The position numbers and the translations under genes are program-made. From NCBI GenBank assembly GCA_902790215.1, contig CADAQX010000001.1:62001-126000 (forward strand): a DNA stretch of 64,000 bases, written 5' to 3'. Source of the DNA: an uncultured Bacteroidota bacterium (GTDB lineage: Bacteria; Bacteroidota; Bacteroidia; Bacteroidales; P3). Below, piece by piece: positions 54,422-61,535 of this stretch. Within the stretch, counting starts at the first letter, position 1. Each line of letters starts with the position of its first letter. The notes under the pieces are model-generated. The model worked only from the letters and a program-made list of their open reading frames with translations, searched no databases and was not told the origin of the DNA.

Positions 54422-55240
54422 ATGAAAAGAAGTATTCTGACAATTGCATTTACATTGTTGCTGTGCTGTAATTCATTTGCACAAAAGAAAGCTCAATGGT
54501 CAATAAACATCGGTGGATCCTTTCCAATTGGTGATTTTGCCAAAATGGAATATAATAAAAATACTATGAAAACAGATTGTGCTCTATTTGATGAAAATAC
54601 CATCTGTGGCGCTGCATCTTCCGGACTCAGTCTTGGTAGCATAGTTCTTTTCCCCCTACAATTTGAACGGCTTAGTTTTGCCGTTTCATTTGATTTACAT
54701 TATAACCCTCTTAACAGTAATGCAAAATCGTGTTTAACGCAGATGAGTAAAATGATAGATGCAAGCTGTCGACAAGGGATTGCTAATGATGGAGGATCAT
54801 CGATTACCTCTTCTTGTTCATTAGATTGGAGTGGTGCTTATTATAATATTCCAATCTTAGTGGGTCTTCGGTACACTCTACCCTTTCAAAACGGAATGAG
54901 TGCTTTTGCTGAGGGGAATATCGGTTACAATCTTAGACTACTCTCCCCAATACGATTCACCGAAAGAGCCAGTTGTCTCTATCGCGGTCAATACATTTCC
55001 CTCAAAATGAAAGAGACTATTTCGTATGCTACAAAAGGCGAGGTAGCTTTCCGTATGGGTGTCGGTATATGTTTTACTGAGAAATTATCCCTATCCGCTT
55101 TTTACTATTATTTAGGCAAAGGAGATGTCTTTTCTACATTATCAACTGATGATGGAGAAAGTCAACCATCTAAACAAAACTTTCAACTCGGCACACTTAC
55201 ACCGATGGTAATCACATTAAAATTAGGTTATAACTTTTAA
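54422..55240 (+). CDS. outer-membrane beta-barrel protein
   Basis: 272 residues from ATG 54422 (MKRSILTIAF); the frame opens at 54296 but runs through the RNA structure. Signal peptide ends NSFAQ. The body alternates polar and aromatic residues, with INIGGSFPIGDFAKM, SLGSIVLFPLQFERL, IPILVGLRYTLPFQNG and a closing LKLGYNF, the terminal Phe typical of barrel insertion. It is close to small PorT/OmpW-like barrels of Bacteroidota. Codon use is AT-rich, unlike most of the window. First of four same-strand genes. Confidence 0.7.
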   Translation: MKRSILTIAFTLLLCCNSFAQKKAQWSINIGGSFPIGDFAKMEYNKNTMKTDCALFDENTICGAASSGLSLGSIVLFPLQFERLSFAVSFDLHYNPLNSNAKSCLTQMSKMIDASCRQGIANDGGSSITSSCSLDWSGAYYNIPILVGLRYTLPFQNGMSAFAEGNIGYNLRLLSPIRFTERASCLYRGQYISLKMKETISYATKGEVAFRMGVGICFTEKLSLSAFYYYLGKGDVFSTLSTDDGESQPSKQNFQLGTLTPMVITLKLGYNF

Positions 55241-55254
55241 TACCACATAACACA

Positions 55255-55833
55255 ATGAAAAAAATAGTTGTCTTAATGATGCTTCTGGCTTGCATATCTG
55301 CCACAGCACAGACAGAACACCTTACATTCAAAGGTGTTCCAATTGACGGTACATTAAGTACATTTGTCAGTAAACTGAAACAAAAAGGCCTTACATATAT
55401 TGGAACAGAGCAAGGGGTAGCTTTATTCAAGGGGGAATTTGCCGCCCATAAGGGATGTTCCATTGCTGCAATTGCTTACGAATCTGGATATGTTTACCGA
55501 GTCGGTGTCATGTTCCCAGAGAAAGACACCTGGATTCGGCTGTACAATGACTATTCATCGTTAAAAGAGATGCTCACACAGAAATATGGCGAGCCTGCAT
55601 CTGTTGTTGAAGAATTCCAATCCTATAGGGGCGGTAAAGATGATAGCGATAACATAAAAATGCATTATGTCAAACATGACAGATGCCAGTACATTACCGT
55701 TTTCTCAACCGAGAGTGGTTCAATTGAATTACGAATTGACCACAACGACATGCTGGAGTGTTATGTAATCTTGGTTTACGAGGATAATGCAAACGGTGAT
55801 AAAGTCCGTTCCAATGCAATTGATGACCTTTAA
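55255..55833 (+). CDS. secreted protein of unknown function
   Basis: 192 residues. Signal peptide (ACISATAQ), then EHLTFKGVPIDGTLSTFVSKL, GTEQGVALFKGEFA, LKEMLTQKYGEPASVVEEF. I know this as a common hypothetical protein of gut Bacteroides, often preceded by surface genes; no function is established. The FKGVPIDG and KYGEP parts resemble small periplasmic folds with a helix-strand repeat. 14 nt after the barrel gene and 11 nt before the next. AT-rich. Confidence 0.65.
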   Translation: MKKIVVLMMLLACISATAQTEHLTFKGVPIDGTLSTFVSKLKQKGLTYIGTEQGVALFKGEFAAHKGCSIAAIAYESGYVYRVGVMFPEKDTWIRLYNDYSSLKEMLTQKYGEPASVVEEFQSYRGGKDDSDNIKMHYVKHDRCQYITVFSTESGSIELRIDHNDMLECYVILVYEDNANGDKVRSNAIDDL

Positions 55834-55844
55834 ACATATTTATC

Positions 55845-56240
55845 ATGAAAAAGATTTGGATTTTTTTACTGGGTGTACTGACTGGTATTGTCGTTACCTT
55901 TATTGTGTTATTTATCATCGGCAATAGCAACAAAGAGCATTCTCCTGATGGAATGGAATTCTTTAAAGAAGCAGGAGAGGTTATGGGTTGCTCAAACTAT
56001 CAGGTATTTCAGGCCTTAAGCGATGGATCTGCATTGGCATGGGAATCTGACGAGAATGGACTCCCTAATCCATTAGGAGCCATCGTTCTTTTATACAATG
56101 AAGATGGTTCACCATATTATGATCGCCAAACAATATCTGCATCTTATGGAGAATGCTTTCGCCAAGTAGGAATATTTCGCTATAAGAAAGGAGATGGGAA
56201 CTACTCCACTGTACCTATAATCATGTTAATGAAAGAATGA
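55845..56240 (+). CDS. small membrane-anchored protein of unknown function
   Basis: 131 residues. One N-terminal hydrophobic helix (IWIFLLGVLTGIVVTFIVLF) with no cleavage site, then a compact soluble domain: SNYQVFQALSDGSALAWE, PNPLGAIVLLYNEDG, YYDRQTISASYG, YSTVPIIMLM. Seems a periplasmic domain held in the inner membrane. Its stop overlaps the CoiA-like start (ATGA, 56237-56240), pointing to coupled translation. No family recognised. Confidence 0.6.
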   Translation: MKKIWIFLLGVLTGIVVTFIVLFIIGNSNKEHSPDGMEFFKEAGEVMGCSNYQVFQALSDGSALAWESDENGLPNPLGAIVLLYNEDGSPYYDRQTISASYGECFRQVGIFRYKKGDGNYSTVPIIMLMKE

Positions 56241-57436
56241 CAATAGAAAAGGACAAATACTACAGACATGCTGTGGATAGATCCGGTAATCGCATTCATA
56301 TCTCAGCTGTAAATAATGCTAATCGTCACGATGGTTATCGTTGCTTGTGTTGCAATGGGGAATTGACTCCTGTACTCGGCAAAAAGAATGCACACCATTT
56401 CCGGCACAAGAATAATGTGTGCAGCTATGAAAGCTACATTCACAAACTTTGGAAGGATTATTTTGTTGCGCAATGGAGCTTGCTTAATCATTTATATGTC
56501 TCATACAATGTCATTCATTCTTGTAACGGAGTGGACACCTGTCAGTTGAACACCGGAAACAGGCATATCCATTGCCATAATGACTATGCAACAGTAACCA
56601 TTGATTTAAAAGAAAAATATGACAGTTGTATAATAGAGGGTTGTTATGATAAATATCGTGCCGATATTCTTCTGTGCCATAGTAAACGGCCTGAAATTGT
56701 ACCAACATTCATTGAAATATGTTACAAGCATCCATGTAATGAAGATAAAAGGAATTCGGGAATCCCCATTGTAGAAATTGTGGTAAATGATGACAATCTT
56801 CATTTACCGCAGCCATTATCGAATTCTAACAGGGACGGCTTTCCGAGAAGAATTATCGAACAAATGAAAAATCCGTGGGTTAAACTTTACGGATTCAATG
56901 AAAAAGTTCATTCCTACAGGAGATTTTATGTTTACCAGGACAAATACGGAATAATGCATGGTAATGTTGATGACTCTATTATTCCATGCAATTCAATCGG
57001 AAGTCACTTGAATAATTCTATTATGGAGATATTTGTCCAAGAAACAATCGTTTCCGAAAAACTATCAGAATCATTCTTTGAATTTGGAATTAGATGTGCA
57101 GCACAACATGGTATTAAAATCAAACATTGTCGATTCTGTAAAAATATTGATAATAGTGACGAGTACTGTGGTACCAAATTAAAGACCAAAAATGAAATTT
57201 GGTCATTTAACATACAAGATTTGCCTGATGATTTAATTGACAAGACTAATCTTACCTATTGCTGCCACAATTACAAAGAGAATACTGACATATACAGTCT
57301 TGAAAAATATTCATACTATTTGTGGAGAAACAACAGCATCATTCAGAAAAAAGAAAATGTTCCAAATCACATCTTTATGAAAAAGTTTGACAGAACACTA
57401 TTTGATAGAATAGCAAAAGAGCATAGAACAATATAA
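56237..57436 (+). CDS. CoiA-like zinc and nuclease-fold protein
   Basis: 399 residues. The start YRCLCCNGELTPVLGKKNAH is followed by HFRH (res 54-57) and a Cys, then ESYIHKLWKDYF, the CoiA-like pattern of a CxxC/HF-H zinc site leading to a nuclease. Around residues 140-170, YRADILL and then FIEICYKH fit the D...E-x-x-x-K core of PD-(D/E)XK nucleases. A second Cys pair occurs in HCRFCKN (~298). CoiA proteins act with incoming DNA during competence; similar nucleases occur in accessory islands. AT-rich codon use and the lack of competence genes suggest transfer. Confidence 0.65.
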   Translation: MTIEKDKYYRHAVDRSGNRIHISAVNNANRHDGYRCLCCNGELTPVLGKKNAHHFRHKNNVCSYESYIHKLWKDYFVAQWSLLNHLYVSYNVIHSCNGVDTCQLNTGNRHIHCHNDYATVTIDLKEKYDSCIIEGCYDKYRADILLCHSKRPEIVPTFIEICYKHPCNEDKRNSGIPIVEIVVNDDNLHLPQPLSNSNRDGFPRRIIEQMKNPWVKLYGFNEKVHSYRRFYVYQDKYGIMHGNVDDSIIPCNSIGSHLNNSIMEIFVQETIVSEKLSESFFEFGIRCAAQHGIKIKHCRFCKNIDNSDEYCGTKLKTKNEIWSFNIQDLPDDLIDKTNLTYCCHNYKENTDIYSLEKYSYYLWRNNSIIQKKENVPNHIFMKKFDRTLFDRIAKEHRTI

Positions 57437-57580
57437 ATTTGGATTGTTGTACAACGAAAAGTAGACACATGTTCATTAAAATATTACGAGGAAATAATAC
57501 CTCGCTCATTTTTTACCAAGAAAATGTTTTGAAGCTTTCGAGGCTGGAATTAAAAGTCATTTAACATACCATAACATAAG

Positions 57581-57636
57581 AATTTTCTATTATAATCGAC
57601 AAATCTTATAATAATTTTCTATTATAATCGAAAATT
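57581..57636. promoter_or_regulatory. twin palindromic sites at the second AAA/DUF4143 promoter
   Basis: Site 1 57581-57604 and site 2 57613-57636 both begin AATTTTCTATTATAATCGA; starts are 32 bp apart. Site 2 is an inverted repeat with one mismatched pair (AATTTTC ... GAAAATT) and covers the -33 region. Confidence 0.6.
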
Positions 57637-57641
57637 CTTAG

Positions 57642-57649
57642 TATCTTTG
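57642..57649 (+). promoter_or_regulatory. -7 box (TATCTTTG) of the second AAA/DUF4143 gene
   Basis: TATCTTTG 24 nt before ATG 57673, immediately after the second palindrome. Confidence 0.7.
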
Positions 57650-57672
57650 CAGTCGGAAAAGGCGAAAGAATT

Positions 57673-58806
57673 ATGATAGAACGACTGCTTAAAAAACTGA
57701 TAGAAAAGAAAATATATCGCAATAAGGCCATTATTGTGATTGGTCCACGGCAGGTTGGAAAGACGACACTGCTGAAAATGCTGGTTTCCGAGACTAAAAA
57801 GAAGGTAATAGAATGGAACTGCGATGAACCAGACGTGAGACGCAGACTGACCGAGCCCACCTCAACAGAGCTGAAAGCTGAAATAGGGGATGCCGACTTG
57901 ATACTGATAGATGAGGCTCAGCGCATAAAGAACATTGGCATTACCCTAAAACTACTGATTGACAACTACCCGGAAAAGCAGGTCATCGCCACTGGGTCAT
58001 CGGCTATTGAGATGTCAAATTCCATCAATGAACCTCTAACAGGCCGAAAATATGAGTATGTGATGTATCCTTTCTCTTGCGAAGAGCTCTTCAATGAGTT
58101 TGGTGAGCAAGAGGAACGACGTATGCTGGAGCGTCGGTTAATCTATGGCTCCTATCCTGAAGTGGTGAATAACACAGGAGAAGAGCGAGATACACTGACA
58201 GAGCTTGTGGGCAGCTATCTTTACAAGGATATATTCTCTTTCCAGGATGTACGAAAACCTGAAATCATCGAACAATTGCTACAAGCTTTGGCTCTGCAAA
58301 TTGGCAGCGAAGTATCATACAATGAGCTGGGCCGCCTGTTGGGGTTGAACACAGCAACTATCCAACGGTATATCGACCTGTTAGAAAAGTCATACGTTGT
58401 ATTTCATTTGCGTTCATTCAGCCGCAATGTACGTTCTGAGCTGAAGAAAAGCAGGAAGATATACTTCTATGACAATGGGGTGCGCAACGCCCTGATAGGC
58501 GATTATAAACCGCTGGAGCTACGGAACGACACTGGTGCCTTATGGGAGAATTACATCATTGCCGAGAGACTGAAACATAACGCATACAACAGTTTTTACG
58601 GCAAAAGCTACTTCTGGCGCACACAACAGCAGCAAGAAATAGATTATATCGAAGACATTGACGGTGTGTTGCACACCTATGAATTCAAGTGGAATAACAG
58701 CAAGCATCCTCGTTTAACAGACACATTTGCGAAAAACTACCCCAACCATACATTCACAGTGGTGAGTCCTGAAAACTACCAATCTTTTGTGAAAGGAGAA
58801 ATATAA
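57673..58806 (+). CDS. AAA ATPase with DUF4143 domain
   Basis: 377 residues. Walker A GPRQVGKTTL (~24-33), Walker B LILIDEAQ (~76-83), VIATGSSAIEMSN as sensor, YPFSCEELFNEFG, then helical linker, winged-helix-like segment (YNELGRLLGLNTATIQRYIDL) and a C-terminal DUF4143 with RTQQQQEIDYIE, consistent with a nuclease-like fold. It shares build but little sequence with 12874-14079. The winged helix could bind the twin sites just upstream. Followed after 22 nt by the DUF362 gene. Confidence 0.87.
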   Translation: MIERLLKKLIEKKIYRNKAIIVIGPRQVGKTTLLKMLVSETKKKVIEWNCDEPDVRRRLTEPTSTELKAEIGDADLILIDEAQRIKNIGITLKLLIDNYPEKQVIATGSSAIEMSNSINEPLTGRKYEYVMYPFSCEELFNEFGEQEERRMLERRLIYGSYPEVVNNTGEERDTLTELVGSYLYKDIFSFQDVRKPEIIEQLLQALALQIGSEVSYNELGRLLGLNTATIQRYIDLLEKSYVVFHLRSFSRNVRSELKKSRKIYFYDNGVRNALIGDYKPLELRNDTGALWENYIIAERLKHNAYNSFYGKSYFWRTQQQQEIDYIEDIDGVLHTYEFKWNNSKHPRLTDTFAKNYPNHTFTVVSPENYQSFVKGEI

Positions 58807-58828
58807 AACAGATTAAATACAAAACAAA

Positions 58829-59854
58829 ATGAAAAAGATAGCATTATTTGTAGCAGTTGCGGTGGTGGCCACTTTGTTGATGGTTAGCTTCACACAGAAG
58901 ACAGGACCTATTCAGTCTCAAGAAAAACAAGAGGCGACAGTCTATTTGACCAGAGAAATCACCCCTGAGTCTCTCGTGAGGATTTACAAAGCACTGGGCG
59001 TCCCAGCCAAGGGACGTGTGGCCATTAAGATGAGTACCGGTGAGGGGAGCAACCCCAACTATCTGAAACCAGAGCTTATCAAGAATCTGGTCTTCGAGGT
59101 GGACGGCACCATAGTGGAGTGCAACACCGCCTACACCAGCGGCCCCCTTAACAAGAAAGACGACCGCAACACCTCCGAGAACCATTGGAAGGTCATCGAG
59201 CGGCACGGATTTACCCAGTATTTCCCAGTAGATATTATGGACGAGTACGACGAGATCCGCATCCCCGTAAAGGACCAGAAGCACATCAAGTATGACATCG
59301 TGGGCGGTCACATGGCCAATTACGACTTTATGATTGCCCTCAGCCACTTCAAAGGTCACCCCATGGGCGGCTACGGCGGAGCGCTGAAGAACCTTTCTAT
59401 CGGATGTGCCAGCAAGAACGGCAAGGCTTACATCCACTCGGCAGGGAGAATGGACAAACTCGATATGCTGAAACTTTGGACAAAGTATGTCAACGACCAG
59501 GAGGGATTCCTTGAGAGCATGGCGGCTGCCGCACAGGCTGTGACAAACTATTTTAACAAGAAAGAGGGTATCATCTACATCAACGTGATGAACAACATGA
59601 GCATTGACTGCGACTGTGTGGACCACCCTGCGCCGGTGAAACTTGAAGACTATGGCATTCTGGCCTCCACCGACCCTGTGGCCCTTGACCAAGCCTGCAT
59701 CGACATCATCAACAATCAGCAGGTGACAGCCACCAACGACCCCACCGACCTTCTAAAACGCATTGACAAACAGCACGGCGTCCACACCATTGAGCACGCC
59801 GAAGCCATCGGCCTCGGAACACGGAAATACAAGATTGTCAGTATAGACAAATAA
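58829..59854 (+). CDS. DUF362 domain protein
   Basis: 341 residues with an N-terminal hydrophobic anchor (LFVAVAVVATLLMVSF). DUF362 landmarks: GRVAIKMSTGEGSNPNYL, VECNTAYTSGP, ALSHFKGHPMGGYGGALKN, IGCASKNGKA, DCDCVDHPAP and ILASTDPVALDQA. The ferredoxin-type 4Fe-4S domain that many DUF362 proteins carry is absent. Function is not established; iron-sulfur or redox roles are suggested for relatives. Base composition returns here to that of the main chromosome. Confidence 0.85.
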   Translation: MKKIALFVAVAVVATLLMVSFTQKTGPIQSQEKQEATVYLTREITPESLVRIYKALGVPAKGRVAIKMSTGEGSNPNYLKPELIKNLVFEVDGTIVECNTAYTSGPLNKKDDRNTSENHWKVIERHGFTQYFPVDIMDEYDEIRIPVKDQKHIKYDIVGGHMANYDFMIALSHFKGHPMGGYGGALKNLSIGCASKNGKAYIHSAGRMDKLDMLKLWTKYVNDQEGFLESMAAAAQAVTNYFNKKEGIIYINVMNNMSIDCDCVDHPAPVKLEDYGILASTDPVALDQACIDIINNQQVTATNDPTDLLKRIDKQHGVHTIEHAEAIGLGTRKYKIVSIDK

Positions 59855-59911
59855 ATCACAGATACCGTCTGTCCCGACCACTTGATCATAACATTACCTC
59901 ACATATTATGG

Positions 59912-59931
59912 ACATGTGAAAGGCCACATGT
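59912..59931. promoter_or_regulatory. inverted repeat overlapping the alcohol dehydrogenase promoter
   Basis: ACATGTG (59912-59918) and CACATGT (59925-59931) with a 6-nt spacer; it ends at the first base of the -33 TTG. Operator role inferred. Confidence 0.4.
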
Positions 59932-59960
59932 TGTCATGTCGTATTTTTGTTGTATATTTG
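59931..59960 (+). promoter_or_regulatory. promoter of the iron alcohol dehydrogenase gene
   Basis: TTG (59931-59933), 19-nt spacer, TATATTTG (59953-59960). It excludes the in-frame ATG at 59916 as a start. Confidence 0.7.
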
Positions 59961-60029
59961 CAGACGAAAAGGTCTGTAATCAGTCACAAATTACCCTTTT
60001 ATTTTGAAACACTAAAAACACATAATACC

Positions 60030-61196
60030 ATGAAAGGAAATTTCTCTTATCACAATCCCACAAAGCTGTATTTCGGCGAGGATGCAATGAATCACCTATG
60101 CAACGAGTTGAATAACTATGGCCCGACGGTGATGCTCAGCTACGGCGGCGGCTCAATCAAGCGCAACGGTATCTACGACACCGTTATTGCCGCGCTGAAA
60201 GCTGCAGGCAAGACCGTTGTGGAGGATGCTGGCGTGATGCCCAACCCCACCTACGAAAAGGTGCTGGAGGGCTGCCGACTGGTGCGGGAGAACAATGTTG
60301 ACCTCATCCTGGCGGTAGGCGGCGGCTCAACCATCGACTATGCCAAGGGCGTGAGTGCCTCGGCCTATTGCGAGGAGGATGCTTGGGAGAAGTACTGGGT
60401 GAAGCAAGGCTGGCCGTCGTGCAAAACCGTACCCATCGGTGCTGTGCTGACTATGGTGGGCACCGGAAGCGAAATGAACGGTGGCAGCGTCATCACCAAC
60501 CGCAAGGCCGGTTTCAAACTGGGCAAAGTGTTCGGCCCCGACCTGTACCCGAAGTTCACCATCCTCAACCCGCGTTTCACCATGACGGTGCCGCAGTATC
60601 AGATGGTGGCAGGCTTCTTCGACATCATGAGCCACCTGATGGAGCAGTACTTTGCCGGCAAGGACGACTGCACCACAGACTACATCAACGAAGGCTTGAT
60701 GCGCTCATTGATTCACTCCACACGCATTGCCGCCAAGAACCCGCAGGACTATGAGGCACGCGCCAACATCATGTGGACGGCTACCTGGGCACTGAATACC
60801 CTGCTGAAATGCGGCAAGGGCGGCGACTGGGAGGTGCACCAGATTGGCCACGCCATCGGCTTGGTGACCGATGCCACGCACGGCATGACATTGGCCAGCG
60901 TATCCCTCCCCTACTACCGCCACGTGATGCACGACGGGCTGCACCAGTTTGTGCGCTTTGCCGAGAACGTATGGGGTGTACGCCCCGAGGGCAAGAGCGA
61001 CGAGCAAATCGCTACCGAAGGTCTTGGCTGCTTAGAGAGCTGGATGAAGGAAATCGGTGTGGTGATGCACTCGCGCGAGCTAGGCGTCACCGAAGAGAAC
61101 CTGCAGGCTGTTGCCGATGCCGTCCTCATCCTGCCCGTCGGCTACCGCACACTGACAAAAGACGAGGTGATGGAGATATTGAGAGAAAGCATGTAA
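60030..61196 (+). CDS. iron-containing alcohol dehydrogenase (YqhD/BDH type)
   Basis: 388 residues from ATG 60030. The dinucleotide region LSYGGGSIKRNGIYD and LAVGGGSTIDYAKG and the iron ligands are present: Asp and His in FFDIMSHLMEQ (~196-200), His in HQIGHAIG (~270) and His in TDATHGMTLA (~284). The SIKRNG sequence fits the NADPH-preferring YqhD/butanol dehydrogenase branch. It reduces aldehydes to alcohols, either in fermentation or for detoxification. Single-gene unit between its own promoter and a strong terminator. Confidence 0.93.
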   Translation: MKGNFSYHNPTKLYFGEDAMNHLCNELNNYGPTVMLSYGGGSIKRNGIYDTVIAALKAAGKTVVEDAGVMPNPTYEKVLEGCRLVRENNVDLILAVGGGSTIDYAKGVSASAYCEEDAWEKYWVKQGWPSCKTVPIGAVLTMVGTGSEMNGGSVITNRKAGFKLGKVFGPDLYPKFTILNPRFTMTVPQYQMVAGFFDIMSHLMEQYFAGKDDCTTDYINEGLMRSLIHSTRIAAKNPQDYEARANIMWTATWALNTLLKCGKGGDWEVHQIGHAIGLVTDATHGMTLASVSLPYYRHVMHDGLHQFVRFAENVWGVRPEGKSDEQIATEGLGCLESWMKEIGVVMHSRELGVTEENLQAVADAVLILPVGYRTLTKDEVMEILRESM

Positions 61197-61226
61197 CGGG
61201 TATCGCTCCCACTCATCTCAGAAAAG

Positions 61227-61268
61227 CAATCGGGTCAAGGCATACAGCTCTTGACCCGATTGTTGTTT
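61227..61268 (+). terminator. terminator after the alcohol dehydrogenase gene
   Basis: CAATCGGGTCAAG (61227-61239) pairs with CTTGACCCGATTG (61250-61262), followed by TTGTTTTG. Confidence 0.9.
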
Positions 61269-61294
61269 TGTAAGCAAGGGTATGATGCCACTTG

Positions 61295-61501
61295 CTATTG
61301 ATTTAAGCGGTTGTCCTCGGGTGCTACGAGCCATATAACCAGATAGGCCCAGAAACCGAGACCACCGAAGACTAATGAAATCAGAAATATGATTCTAAGG
61401 ACTACCGGGTCAACCGTCAAATAGTTGGCCAGACCGCCACACACCCCCGCAATACGGCGGTCGGTGGTGCTACGGGTCAATTTGCGAACATTGTTGTCCA
61501 T
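61295..61501 (-). CDS. PspC-domain small membrane protein
   Basis: 68 residues. KLTRSTTDRRIAGVCGGLANYL is the PspC signature, followed by VDPVVLRIIFLISLVFGG and GFWAYLVIWLVAPED, two transmembrane helices. PspC proteins help sense envelope stress with PspA/B in proteobacteria; stand-alone versions are common in Bacteroidota. Convergent with the alcohol dehydrogenase gene; 34 nt downstream of the M3 peptidase start it is separately placed after the peptidase stop. Confidence 0.9.
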   Translation of the reverse strand: MDNNVRKLTRSTTDRRIAGVCGGLANYLTVDPVVLRIIFLISLVFGGLGFWAYLVIWLVAPEDNRLNQ

Positions 61502-61535
61502 GTGACTGTAATATTAAATGGTTTTACAACACTAC

